Shown: positions 24,701-33,141, numbered from the stretch's first letter. The stretch is 64,000 nt of DNA from DAOUMF01 sp034408935 (GCA_034408935.1 DAOUMV010000020.1:114928-178927), one strand, 5' to 3'. Notes: generated from the sequence alone by a model not told the origin. Numbers and translations: made by a program.

Positions 24701-26122
24701 TCACGCGTCAACATCTTCGAACTCGTCTTCTTCCTCTACGATGGGGCGTCGGGCCCGCTTGCCCTTCTTCGCCTTGGCTTCCGGCTCATCGGCCTTGCGT
24801 TCGGCCTTCTTGCCCTTCTTTCGCTTCTTGCTTTCGCCGCTGCTGCGAACGAGGACATCTTCAGCGAAGCGGATCAGGGGCTCAGGGCCTGCCGCTTCGG
24901 TCTCTGGCTGGGGCGGGGCCTCCGCTGCCTCGGCCTGCACTTCTGCAGCGGGAGCCTCAGCGGCCGCCTGTGCCTCGTCGACGACTTCCACCCAGGGCTG
25001 CGCCTCAGGCTCGGGCGCTGGTGGGGGTGGGGCAGGTGTCGAAGGGGCGGCCGCTGGCTGTGTCGCGGCTGGGGCTCCGGCCAGCACCTCCTGCATGGCC
25101 GACTCCGGCTTGATGTCGATGCGCCAACCCGTGAGCTTCGCTGCGAGGCGGGCGTTTTGGCCCTCCCTACCGATGGCCAGGGAAAGCTGACGGTCGGGCA
25201 CGATGACGGAGGCGGTGTTGTCCTCCTCCGAGATTTGGACGGTCAGGACCTGGGCCGGGCTGAGGGCGTTGGCGACGAAGCGACTTGGGTCCGCATCCCA
25301 CTGAACCACGTCGATGCGCTCGCCGTTGAGTTCGTTGACGATGTTCTGGATGCGGATGCCGCGCAGCCCCACACAGGAGCCGACGGGGTCCACTCCCTCC
25401 TGGCGGCCGCTCACCCCCACCTTGCTGCGGTAGCCGGACTCGCGGGCGATGGACTTGATCTCCACTGTGCCCCGGTATATTTCTGGTACCTCCAGCTCGA
25501 ACAGGCGTCGGAGGAGGTTCTTATGGGTGCGGGAGAGGATGAGCTGTGGGCCTTTCAGGGATCGGTGCACCTCCAGCAGGTAGAACTTCAGTCGCTGGCC
25601 GGCCCGGTAGTGTTCCGTCCGCACCTGCTCCCCCGGCGGTAGGATGGCTTCCGTCTTGCCAAGGTCGACTACGATGTGCTTGGCGTCGATGCGCTGGACT
25701 ATGCCGGACACTACGTCCCCCTCGCGGTTGGAGAACTCCTCGAACACCATCTCCCGCTCGGCCTCCCGCAGCCGCTGGAGGACGACCTGCTTGGCGGTCT
25801 GGGCGGCGATGCGGCCTGCGTGGGAGGGGTGCACCTCCGTACGGATAATGTCGTCTATGGTGGCGTCCGGCTTGATCTTCTTGGCGTCTTGAAGCGAGAT
25901 CTCGATCTTGGGGTCTTCCACCTGGGCCACCACCTTCTGCTCGCGGTAGACCCGGTGGTCGCCGGTCTCGCGGTCGATGTGAACGACGATGTTGCCCTGG
26001 AGATCGCTGTCCTTCTTGTAGGCGGAAACGAGGGCGGCCTCCATCGCCTCAAGGATGACCTCCCGAGGCAGGTTCTTCTCCGCAGCGAGCTGCGTGATCG
26101 CTATCATGAACTCGCTCTTCAC
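24701..26122 (-). CDS. nusA: Transcription termination/antitermination factor NusA
   Basis: A 473-residue RNA polymerase-binding factor that modulates pausing and intrinsic termination. The NTD starts near MKSEFMIAITQLAAEKNLP, then an S1 domain (about 135-200, GDVVSGIVQRIDAKHIVVDLG) and two KH domains (DPVGSCVGLRGIRIQNI). After about residue 345 comes an unusual tail: Ala/Pro/Glu-rich, then Lys-rich, ending EEEDEFEDVDA. It is the first gene of the nusA-ylxR-infB-rbfA-truB operon; rimP, often upstream, is absent. The leader carries a terminator. Confidence 0.96.
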   Translation of the reverse strand: MKSEFMIAITQLAAEKNLPREVILEAMEAALVSAYKKDSDLQGNIVVHIDRETGDHRVYREQKVVAQVEDPKIEISLQDAKKIKPDATIDDIIRTEVHPSHAGRIAAQTAKQVVLQRLREAEREMVFEEFSNREGDVVSGIVQRIDAKHIVVDLGKTEAILPPGEQVRTEHYRAGQRLKFYLLEVHRSLKGPQLILSRTHKNLLRRLFELEVPEIYRGTVEIKSIARESGYRSKVGVSGRQEGVDPVGSCVGLRGIRIQNIVNELNGERIDVVQWDADPSRFVANALSPAQVLTVQISEEDNTASVIVPDRQLSLAIGREGQNARLAAKLTGWRIDIKPESAMQEVLAGAPAATQPAAAPSTPAPPPPAPEPEAQPWVEVVDEAQAAAEAPAAEVQAEAAEAPPQPETEAAGPEPLIRFAEDVLVRSSGESKKRKKGKKAERKADEPEAKAKKGKRARRPIVEEEDEFEDVDA

Positions 26123-26160
26123 AGCCGTATCGTCCTCCCTCGTCCCCTGTTCGCGGGGCC

Positions 26161-26185
26161 AAAAAAAAGTGGGTCCACACCCACT
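26161..26185 (-). terminator. Intrinsic terminator in the nusA leader (possible attenuator)
   Basis: On the minus strand, AGTGGGT-GTGG-ACCCACT (arms 26179-26185 and 26168-26174) is followed by at least seven Ts. It lies downstream of a candidate nusA promoter and 39 bases before the nusA start. It may simply end the proS transcript, or attenuate nusA in response to NusA level. Confidence 0.85.
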
Positions 26186-26212
26186 CTGACAAGAGAGCGT
26201 TATTCAGACAAC

Positions 26213-26241
26213 ACTATAGCACTTTGGGAAGGCCCCCGCAA
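26213..26241 (-). promoter_or_regulatory. Candidate promoter for the nusA operon
   Basis: On the minus strand, TTGCGG (26236-26241), a 17-base spacer, and TATAGT (26213-26218). The start of transcription would fall about 20 bases before the terminator hairpin. Confidence 0.55.
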
Positions 26242-26261
26242 GCTGAAAAATCGCTGCCGCG

Positions 26262-27983
26262 CTAGCGGCCGATTGCTGCCTTAATCTCTGCCGGGGCGCT
26301 GTCCAGCGGCACCAGCGCGCTCTCCGCATCCGTGCGGCGCTTCAGCTCTAGAGATGCCTTCTCCAGGGTACGGGGGCTGACCGTGACGCGCAGGGGCATG
26401 CCCAGCAGGTCGGCGTCGTTGAACTTGACCCCGGGCGTCTCGTCGCGGTCGTCGTAGATGACGGAGATGCCGTCCGACGGGAGGCTCCGGTACAGCGTCT
26501 CGGCGGCTTCGTGCACCTGCTGCCGGTCCGACTGCAGGGCGACCAGGTGCACCTGGAAGGGGGCGATCTCGACGGGCCAGATGATGCCCTTGTCGTCGTG
26601 GTTGGCCTCCACCACCGCGGCGAGCAGGCGTTCGGTGCCGATTCCGTAGCTGCCCATGACGGCGGGGCGTTGCTTGCCCTGGGCGTCCAGATATGTGGCG
26701 CCCAGCTTTTCGGCGTAGAAGGTGCCCAGCTTGAAGATCTGCCCCATCTCTACGCCGCGGCGCAGGAGCATGGGGGTGCGGCATTCGGATTCTGCGGCGG
26801 CGGAAGCGGCGCAGAGAGAACCTTCCGCGGCCAGGGCGATGTCGGCGAGGATGTCCGCCTGCCAGTCGCGGCCGTAGTTGACGTTGAGCAGGTGGGTGTC
26901 CGGCTTGTTGGCGCCTGCTACCAGGTTCGCCTCCTGTGGGAGGAGGTCGTCGGCCACGATGCGCACATCCTCGAGGCCGACGGCGCCGGCGGAGCCGGGC
27001 ACGAATCCGGCGGCGATGACCTCGTTCTCGCTCATGTAGTGGAGGTCGAGGGCGCCCAGGGCGCGGCGGAGCTTGGTCTCGTTGACGTCCATGTCGCCGC
27101 GGATGGCGACGAAGACGGGTTCGCCGTCAGCGGAGTAGAAGACGGCTTTGCAGGTCTTGGAAGTGGGGACGCCCAGGTGGTCCGCGAGGGCCTGGATGGT
27201 GTAGAGGCCGGGCGTGGGGATCTCCTGGACGGGCTGGGGCTCCTCGGCGGCGTGAGCGGGCTCCTTGACGAAGGAGGCGACCTCGGCGTTGGCGGCGTAG
27301 CCGCACTTGGGGCAGAGGAGGCAGGAGTCCTCGCCGTATTCGGTGAGGTAGACGAACTCGTGGGTGTCGCGGCCACCCATGGCGCCGGAGTCGGCGAGGA
27401 CGGGGACGGTGGGGAGGGCGCAGCGCTCGAAGATGCGGGTGTAGGCGTCGTGCATCTTGCGGTAGGAGACATCGAGGCCGTCGAAGTCGGTGTCGAAGGA
27501 GTAGAGGTCCTTCATGGTGAACTGGCGGAGGCGGATGAGGCCGCCGCGGGGCCGAGGTTCGTCGCGGAACTTCTGCTGGATCTGGTAGACGAGGAGGGGA
27601 AGGTCGCGGTAGGAGCGGACGTTGCGCTTGAAGAGCTCGACGACGATCTCCTCGTGGGTGGGGCCGAGGACGAACTCGCGGTCTCGCTTGTCGGAGAAGC
27701 GGAAGAGGACGTCGCTCATGACCTGATCGCGGCCGGATGCCTGCCAGATCTCGATGGGGTGGATGGCGGGCATCATGAGCTCCTGGCCGCCAGCGGCGTC
27801 CATCTCTTCGCGGATGATGCGCTCGACGTTGGTGAGGGCGCGCCAGGCGAGGGGGAGGAAGGCGTAGATGCCGGCGGCGATCTGGTGGACGAGGCCGCCG
27901 CGGAGGAGGAGGGAGTGGGACGGGGTATCGGCCTCGGCGGGAGGCTGACGGAGGGTCTTGCCGAAGAGCTGGGAGATACGCAT
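26262..27983 (-). CDS. proS: Prolyl-tRNA synthetase, bacterial type with editing domain
   Basis: A 573-residue class II synthetase charging tRNA-Pro. The N-terminal MRISQLFGKTL and RGGLVHQIAAGIYAFLPL, motif 2 region FVLGPTHEE, an inserted YbaK-like editing domain (about 220-390), motif 3 GSYGIGTERLLAAV, and the anticodon-binding C-terminus are all present. The start at ATG 27983 matches the family's N-terminus. The nusA leader follows. Confidence 0.96.
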   Translation of the reverse strand: MRISQLFGKTLRQPPAEADTPSHSLLLRGGLVHQIAAGIYAFLPLAWRALTNVERIIREEMDAAGGQELMMPAIHPIEIWQASGRDQVMSDVLFRFSDKRDREFVLGPTHEEIVVELFKRNVRSYRDLPLLVYQIQQKFRDEPRPRGGLIRLRQFTMKDLYSFDTDFDGLDVSYRKMHDAYTRIFERCALPTVPVLADSGAMGGRDTHEFVYLTEYGEDSCLLCPKCGYAANAEVASFVKEPAHAAEEPQPVQEIPTPGLYTIQALADHLGVPTSKTCKAVFYSADGEPVFVAIRGDMDVNETKLRRALGALDLHYMSENEVIAAGFVPGSAGAVGLEDVRIVADDLLPQEANLVAGANKPDTHLLNVNYGRDWQADILADIALAAEGSLCAASAAAESECRTPMLLRRGVEMGQIFKLGTFYAEKLGATYLDAQGKQRPAVMGSYGIGTERLLAAVVEANHDDKGIIWPVEIAPFQVHLVALQSDRQQVHEAAETLYRSLPSDGISVIYDDRDETPGVKFNDADLLGMPLRVTVSPRTLEKASLELKRRTDAESALVPLDSAPAEIKAAIGR

Positions 27984-28047
27984 GGTGAGCCTATCGTGCC
28001 AGCCGGAGGGCATTGGAGCAAGGGAGCGCTGGAGCAGGGGGACGAAC

Positions 28048-28377
28048 GATCAAGGGGGTTTTCGTATCTGGGGATCGATAGAAGGGGCGGGGCCAGATAC
28101 GGGGTTTGATTGACCGGGAGCGAAAGTTTTCGTCTTGGGGTGCCCGGCGTATCCGGCGGGTGGGGTGTCCGCGGTGGTTTTGTTGATTGTGCGACGTTCG
28201 GGGATAGGGGATTGAACGTACAATCGACGGTTTTGTATCTGGGGTACGTGCACGATGCAAGCGTACCGTATCTGGCGAGCGCGGCGGTCTGCGAAGGCCA
28301 CAGATCGAGTCATGGGGGGACCTCCAGCCTGAGGGTAGGGGTTGAGGGCGGGAGGTCAAAGGGGGAAGGGGCAGCGA
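28048..28377 (+). repeat. Repeat C, direct copy (about 330 bp, structured)
   Basis: Paired with the inverted copy at 14880-15243. The stem GTATCTGG (28064-28071)/CCAGATAC (28093-28100) is identical in both copies and the 21-base loop is equal in length but different in sequence. Further blocks: GACCGGGAGCGAAAG, GGATAGGGGATTGA, CCTCCAGCCTGAGGG. A partial third copy of the last block lies at about 28584-28634. It starts 65 bases upstream of the proS start. Confidence 0.8.
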
Positions 28378-28791
28378 GCCAGCCGCTCACGCCGTGAGGT
28401 GTTCCAAGGGACCCCACCCCAACATTATTTGACCCACCCAGACGGGCGCGGCCCACCCGTCTCCGCCTGAGGCGGACAGGCTCTAAGGTTTCACCTTAGA
28501 ATCCGGCCGCCCCTCCCGAGAGGACAGAAGCGATGGTGGCGGGAACATGGTCGGATGCGGGCCGTGGCAGACAGGCACCGGGGGCCTCCGGCCTGAGGGT
28601 AGGGGTTCAGAGCGGGAGGTCAAAGGGGGATGGAGCACGGGGGCAAATCTGCCCGCATAACGACCTTCATCATGGCGCGTTGGTGCTGGCTGGCTATCCG
28701 CGAGCGACTGCCCGGGCTCTGCCTGGCTGCCCGGTTATGAGTCATTAACAGAGCCGGTTCTGAAGTGCGACTCCCTAGAGCCGCCGTACTG
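28378..28791. other. Non-coding interval with small repeats
   Basis: Holds a repeat E-like palindrome (28434-28470), a 7-bp hairpin TCTAAGG/CCTTAGA near 28482-28500, and the partial third repeat C block (28584-28634). No gene is supportable. Confidence 0.6.
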
Positions 28792-28821
28792 TTGACAGCA
28801 TGCTGGCGCGCTTGCTATAGT
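28792..28821 (+). promoter_or_regulatory. Near-consensus promoter of the HTH cassette
   Basis: TTGACA (28792-28797), an 18-base spacer, and TATAGT (28816-28821). This is the strongest sigma-70-type promoter in the window, 51 bases before the first gene of the cassette. Confidence 0.8.
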
Positions 28822-28872
28822 CGAGGTAGAGCAATGGCATAATTACACTGTGAATCCTCAAGGAGCACTCAA

Positions 28873-29169
28873 GTGAATGGGCAGGACGAGGAGCTTTTGC
28901 GCCAAATCTCGAACCAGTTGGGTGACCTGCTGGCTATGTACCGGCTGGTGAACAGGGAGCGGATCGCCCGAGGGCGTGAGGACGTGCTCGGCGACGGAAC
29001 GAAACGTAAGCTGTGGGAGGCATGCGATGGCTCGCGGACGCAGGCACAGCTTGCCAAGGCGACCGGGGTGACGCAGCAGCGGGTCTCTCAGATCGTCTCG
29101 GAGCTAGCCGACGCGGGTATGATCGCGCGGGGGGCTGACGGAAAATGGGCAAGGAGGCTGGAGTCATGA
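28873..29169 (+). CDS. HTH cassette protein 1 (winged helix)
   Basis: A 98-residue protein. An N-terminal amphipathic helix (ELLRQISNQLGDLLAMYRLV, residues 5-24) is followed by a winged helix-turn-helix near 55-95, whose recognition part is GVTQQRVSQIVSELADAGMI. The GTG start at 28873 has AAGGAG seven bases upstream. Its stop overlaps the next start (ATGA). It is the first of five genes in one tight transcript. The target is unknown; DNA binding is likely from the fold. Confidence 0.75.
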   Translation: MNGQDEELLRQISNQLGDLLAMYRLVNRERIARGREDVLGDGTKRKLWEACDGSRTQAQLAKATGVTQQRVSQIVSELADAGMIARGADGKWARRLES

Positions 29170-29486
29170 TTGAGGAGGAACTACTACGAGAGATACGCCT
29201 GCAGAACGCGATCCTTCGGGCTGGGTTCCGGGACCGGATCGATGCCGTTGCGCGGGAAGTTCAGGAGGATGCTGTCTCGGCGACGGTCGTTGAAGTCCTG
29301 AGTGAGAACGGCCGAACCGCATCGGGCTCTCTGAAGGAGACGGTTGCTGAGAGGGTGCCACGGGGGATCGACGTGTCGTCGCGCACAATCAGCCGTCGCT
29401 TAGCTGAGCTGGAGAACAAGGGCGTCGTCAAGCAGATCGGCCAGGGCCGCACTACTGGGTACGAACTGACTGGGCTCATCGAGTAG
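29166..29486 (+). CDS. HTH cassette protein 2 (winged helix)
   Basis: A 106-residue protein with an N-terminal helix like its neighbour's (ELLREIRLQNAILRAGF) and a C-terminal winged helix (VSSRTISRRLAELENKGVV, then a wing RTTGYELTG). ATG 29166 overlaps the previous stop and has AAGGAGG upstream; a start seven codons earlier would lie inside gene 1. Probably a DNA-binding partner of the other cassette proteins. Confidence 0.75.
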   Translation: MIEEELLREIRLQNAILRAGFRDRIDAVAREVQEDAVSATVVEVLSENGRTASGSLKETVAERVPRGIDVSSRTISRRLAELENKGVVKQIGQGRTTGYELTGLIE

Positions 29487-29513
29487 CGGAGGAACCTATA
29501 GAGGAGCACGGAT

Positions 29514-29786
29514 ATGGCATCGAAGAAGGATGGACGAAGCGCGATCACGGATGACATGAAGGACCTATCGCGGATCGAATCGAAGCTCGACACACTTATC
29601 CGTCTCCTGGCCCTTAGCGCCGCCCCAGACAACCTTTCACTCAAAGAACGGGCAGTTCATCTCCAGCGTGTGGGGATGACCCCGAAGGAGATAGCGGCGG
29701 TGTGTGATACGACGGCTAACGCTGTTAGCGTGGCTCTTTCCATGGCGAAGCGGGAGCGCAGGGGCAAGAAGAAGACCACGGAGTAA
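29514..29786 (+). CDS. HTH cassette protein 3 (sigma-region-4-like HTH)
   Basis: A 90-residue protein. The N-terminal helix DLSRIESKLDTLIRLLAL (17-34) is followed by SLKERAVHLQRVGMTPKEIA and AVCDTTANAVSVALSMAKR, which look like the helix-turn-helix of sigma factor region 4. A Lys/Arg-rich tail ends it. GAGGAG precedes the ATG. No sigma region 2 is present, so it is not a sigma factor. Confidence 0.75.
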   Translation: MASKKDGRSAITDDMKDLSRIESKLDTLIRLLALSAAPDNLSLKERAVHLQRVGMTPKEIAAVCDTTANAVSVALSMAKRERRGKKKTTE

Positions 29787-29796
29787 GGAGCATCCA

Positions 29797-29994
29797 ATGG
29801 CGAAGGCGAAAGCTACCCCGACCGATCCGGTATTGGCAGAGCTAGTCGCGATCAAACGATTGGTGACGTTAGTGCTGTTGAGATCTGGAGCGACCCAGGA
29901 ACACGTCGCCACCGCGCTCGACGTGAACCAGAGCCAGGTAAGTCGCATGTTTCCCGGCGGCATAGGGAGGAGCGTGAGGGGTACTGGGAAGTAA
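29797..29994 (+). CDS. HTH cassette protein 4 (small HTH)
   Basis: A 65-residue protein: a short helix (VLAELVAIKRLVTLVLLRSG) and then an HTH (ATQEHVATALDVNQSQVSRM). ATG 29797 has AAGGAG six bases upstream. A longer frame from 29704 overlaps gene 3 and is rejected. The layout repeats that of the three preceding proteins: N-terminal Leu-rich helix plus HTH. Confidence 0.75.
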   Translation: MAKAKATPTDPVLAELVAIKRLVTLVLLRSGATQEHVATALDVNQSQVSRMFPGGIGRSVRGTGK

Positions 29995-30003
29995 GGGTGA
30001 CGC

Positions 30004-30915
30004 ATGACCAATGCCATTGAGGTCTCCGACTCCCTGTCCAATACGGAGGAACTGATCGAGCGTGCCGCGAAGACTATCGGGCGCGGGACGATCCGTCCGA
30101 AGGTGTTCGAGGCGATCTACTATCACAAGACCAAGATCAAGACGGTCAGCGCGATCATGCAGCGGACGGGGTTGGAGCGAATGCAGGTGCTTCAGAACGG
30201 CCGACATCTCGTCAAGAACAACATTGTGAACGCCGCGAAGAAGGATGGGGAAACGGCGTATAAGATGATCGACTTCTTCCATACCCACAAGGGCAGGATA
30301 CTCAAATACGCAGCCAACCCCAGGAAGCTAGCGGAGCTGCCCACAAAGCGGAAGAGCTCCATCTCCGTCACGGTGAAGACGATGAGCGGCCGCGGCGCGG
30401 CCCGTCCGAGGGCGGAGGCCCTCACAGTCGATGACCTCGATTCGTTCAGTGCGGTAAGGGCGGTGAAAGCGGATGGGTACATTCCGCGCACCGTCTCGGA
30501 GGAACAGTTTAAGCAGGGTGTGCAGGCGATCCTCGGTGATCAGGCGGACTGGAAGGACTGGGGCGGCGAACACGCCGACCTTGTCTCAACCCGCGTAGTC
30601 TATAAGGGCAGGAGAATCGGGGCCGTGTTCGCGTTCAAAGGGCCAGGGCAGCGCGGGCCTCTCGTACCAGGGAAGATGGGAAAGAATGGTGACCAAATCC
30701 AACGGATGTTCATCCCCGACGGACGCCTGTTTGTCGTTCAGTACGTAGGAGAGGTCAAGCCCAGCATCAACGATCTGATGCAATTCCTGGCCTTAGCGAA
30801 GTCGGTTACGACAGGAGATACGATCTATTACGCGGTGATTGATGGCGTTGACTCCTATCGCCTGCTACGGGCATACCCGAGCGAATTCTCAATAGCGTCT
30901 CGCGGAGCAGCGTAG
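30004..30915 (+). CDS. HTH cassette protein 5, 303 residues, possible nuclease-like C-domain
   Basis: I recall related proteins near small HTH genes but no named function. The N-terminal half (1-140) is helical and basic. The C-terminal half has WGGEHADLVSTRVVYKGRR (E189, D192), AVFAFKGPG (K212), a Gly/Lys loop GKMGKNGDQIQRMF, and alternating strands with VQYVGEVKPS and YYAVIDGVDSYRLL. Strand spacing recalls PD-(D/E)XK nucleases, but the residue before F-K is Ala, not an acid, so catalysis is unproven. It is the last gene of the cassette, nine bases after gene 4. Confidence 0.65.
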   Translation: MTNAIEVSDSLSNTEELIERAAKTIGRGTIRPKVFEAIYYHKTKIKTVSAIMQRTGLERMQVLQNGRHLVKNNIVNAAKKDGETAYKMIDFFHTHKGRILKYAANPRKLAELPTKRKSSISVTVKTMSGRGAARPRAEALTVDDLDSFSAVRAVKADGYIPRTVSEEQFKQGVQAILGDQADWKDWGGEHADLVSTRVVYKGRRIGAVFAFKGPGQRGPLVPGKMGKNGDQIQRMFIPDGRLFVVQYVGEVKPSINDLMQFLALAKSVTTGDTIYYAVIDGVDSYRLLRAYPSEFSIASRGAA

Positions 30916-30948
30916 TCGCAGCGAGCGGTACCGATCGCCGTGAGCTAG

Positions 30949-31434
30949 CGGAAGCGGCGGGCGAGGGCGATAGCCGAGGCGGCGTACGGGCCGGATCATC
31001 CGCATGTGGCGATCCAGGTGAACAACCTGGGCGGCGTGCTTCAGGACATGGGCGACCTGGAGGGGGCGCGGGCGCGCTACGAGCGGGCGCTGGGGATCGA
31101 CGAGGGGGCGTACGGGCCGGACCATCCGCAGGTGGCTGTCAGCTTGAACAACCTGGGCGGGGTGCTTGTGGAGGTAGGTGCGGTCAAGGAGGCGCGGGCG
31201 CGCTTCGAGCGGGCGTTGCAGATACTACGTAAGTCCCTAGGGGATCGGCACCCGAATACGGTGACGGCGCGGAGGAACCTGGAGACGCTCGACCTATTGG
31301 AGAGGGTGGGGGAGATGGAGGGGGACGAGGAGATGCTTGCTGAGCTGAAGGAGGCGTTGAAGGGACGGCGGGAACAGATGGGTGGCGAGGGGGGGAGGCG
31401 GGGCAAGAAGGGGCCGGGACGCGGGAAGGGGTAG
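30949..31434 (+). pseudogene. 5'-truncated TPR (kinesin-light-chain-type) protein fragment
   Basis: Two to three tetratricopeptide repeats (YGPDHPQVAVSLNNLGGVL, ARARYERALGIDE) and a Gly/Lys/Arg-rich tail. Homology starts abruptly at about 30961, just after an in-frame stop (30946), with no Shine-Dalgarno or plausible start. Such repeats normally follow an ATPase or effector domain in large signalling proteins. The lost 5' part may have been replaced when the HTH cassette arrived. Confidence 0.7.
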
Positions 31435-31481
31435 GGGGTAGGAGGGCGGGCACAGGGGCCCGCCCCTACGGCGGGAGGAGG

Positions 31482-31682
31482 TCAGGCGCCCTTGGAGAAG
31501 TAAAGGAGGACGCCAGCCAGCGCTTGCTCCTCGTGAACTCCTATCGCGGCGACGAGTCTCCATCCGTGCAAGCGGTAGGTATCGATCGCGTCCTGCTGAG
31601 CCTGCATGAAGTCACGCCATTGCGCTCCCTTGGGTGTCTCGCCTTTTCTTCCTATGAAGATGACGCCTTGCTGATCGTTCAT
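31482..31682 (-). CDS. Small hypothetical protein
   Basis: A 66-residue protein I cannot assign. It reads as a compact alpha/beta domain: VIFIGRKGETPKGAQWRDF, a helix with QAQQDAIDTYRLHGWRLV, then AAIGVHEEQALAGVLLYFSK. Even composition and a clean start suggest a real gene. It stands alone between the TPR relic and the TetR gene; 31683-31842 holds nothing I recognise. Confidence 0.5.
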   Translation of the reverse strand: MNDQQGVIFIGRKGETPKGAQWRDFMQAQQDAIDTYRLHGWRLVAAIGVHEEQALAGVLLYFSKGA

Positions 31683-31842
31683 CGCTGCTCCCGGATGTGG
31701 ACCTGCTGGCGGGTTGGCGGCAAATCGGCCGGCTGAGGATTAGTGACCGGTAGCCCGACACCAATGTGCTAACACAAAGTATATCGTCAGTACCCTCTCG
31801 GTCAATGGTCGCCGGCAGTGTCTGGGAGGATCGTTTGGTGGA

Positions 31843-32451
31843 CTAGCGCGCTTCAGTCGGCTCGAAGATGAAGTCGTGCAGCAGCCTGGCGACAGTGGTC
31901 TCGGCCTCGGGCGAGCCGAAGCCGCCGACGCCGGCGAGGCCGCGCCAGGTGGGGTAGCTGACGAAAGCCAGGATAGCGCGCTTGGCGAGGAGAGGGTCGA
32001 TAGCGCAGCGGTCCGACCAGCGCGCCAGGAGGGCGTCGACGGCGGATATCATCGCGGCACCCGCGACGAACTGTACCCCCATGAGCTCCGGCACCTCGGC
32101 GGAGCGAGTGTAGAGGGCCCAGGTCTCTCGACGATAGCGGGCATAGGTGGCGAAGAGGGCGCCGGCAAGGCCCCGGAGGTCATCGTGAGGGGAGTGTCCA
32201 GGCGAGCGCTGGGAGAGTTCTTCGGCGAGGGCTTGGGCGGGGTGGCGCACGGCAGCGGCGAGGATATCGTCCTTGGAGCCGAAGTGCCGCTGGACGGTGC
32301 GCACCGCTACAGCAGCTTCCCGCGCGATGTCAGCCATGGTGACGGCGTCGTAGGCCCTGATGGCGAGGAGCCTGACGAGGGCCGTCTCGATTTCTCGGCG
32401 GGTACGCTCGGTGAGCCTGGCCCGCTTGGCCATGGAGTAGCGTCGGGGCAT
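31843..32451 (-). CDS. TetR-family transcriptional regulator
   Basis: A 202-residue repressor type. The N-terminal HTH is typical (TMADIAREAAVAVRTVQRHFGSK, about 39-61; the helix turns at VAVRTVQRHF), followed by a helical ligand-binding domain. A second start six codons in (ATG 32433) is also possible. The ligand and targets are unknown. No divergent partner gene shares its upstream region, so it may act at a distance. Confidence 0.9.
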   Translation of the reverse strand: MPRRYSMAKRARLTERTRREIETALVRLLAIRAYDAVTMADIAREAAVAVRTVQRHFGSKDDILAAAVRHPAQALAEELSQRSPGHSPHDDLRGLAGALFATYARYRRETWALYTRSAEVPELMGVQFVAGAAMISAVDALLARWSDRCAIDPLLAKRAILAFVSYPTWRGLAGVGGFGSPEAETTVARLLHDFIFEPTEAR

Positions 32452-32583
32452 GACTCCCGAATTCTACGCCATTGTGGGGAGGAGAGCCATCGATGGCTGA
32501 ACAATGGGAGGGTACGGTGGCGGGCGGAGAGGCAGCGGGCGATGGGTCGGGGGGCTAGACCTTTGCAGCTACGTGTGCTGCAG

Positions 32584-33054
32584 CTAGTGGGTGGGAGTGC
32601 GGCCGCGGGAGGCGCACCAGTCCTCGTAGGAGGGGACCTCCTCGCTGACCACCCAGAGGAAGTAGTAGCAGCCCATGTCGCCGAGGAACTTGAAGCGCTT
32701 GCGCAAGTCCTTCACGGTGCCCTCGAAGCCGTCGTGGGAGCGGAGGTAGGCGCGGAAGCTTCCGTGCTGGCGCTCCAGCTCCAGCATCTGGTGAGCGTTG
32801 TCGACGGTGGCCTCGATCTTGCGTCGGTTGCGGATCACGCGCGTATCGCTGGTGATGGCGTCGAGGTCGTCCGGGGTGAGGGCAACGACGGCGGCGGGGT
32901 CGAAGCCGCGAAACGCCTCGCGGATGCCGGGCCACTTGCTTTCGACGACCTTCCAGGAGATGCCGGTCTGGAAGACCGCCTTGCTCATCACCTCCAGGTA
33001 GTCGGCGAGCGAGCGGGGCTCGATACGCTCGGGCGCGCGGTGCTCGTATGCCAT
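32584..33054 (-). CDS. DNA-3-methyladenine glycosylase I-like protein
   Basis: A 156-residue HhH-superfamily glycosylase of the Tag type, probably removing damaged bases. YLEVMSKAVFQTGISWKVVESKWPGI matches in segments, with TRVIRNRRKIEATVDNA and FKFLGDMGCYYFLW. The N-terminal RCxW zinc motif and its C-terminal His/Cys partners of true Tag are missing, so the substrate may differ. ATG 33054 has AAGGAG seven bases upstream. Confidence 0.75.
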   Translation of the reverse strand: MAYEHRAPERIEPRSLADYLEVMSKAVFQTGISWKVVESKWPGIREAFRGFDPAAVVALTPDDLDAITSDTRVIRNRRKIEATVDNAHQMLELERQHGSFRAYLRSHDGFEGTVKDLRKRFKFLGDMGCYYFLWVVSEEVPSYEDWCASRGRTPTH

Positions 33055-33141
33055 TGAATCGCTCCTTGTTCAGCGGATACCCGATCAGGGACAGCCCCGA
33101 GAATGAGGCGTCCCACTAAGTAGTACGTCCCAAACGGCGTG

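Noticed and set aside
29514..29786. Sigma factor
   Set aside because: Only a region-4-like HTH is present, with no region 2, and the protein is 90 residues long.
30004..30915. Firm call of a PD-(D/E)XK restriction enzyme
   Set aside because: The expected acidic residue before the Lys is Ala (AFK), so only a loose structural resemblance can be claimed.
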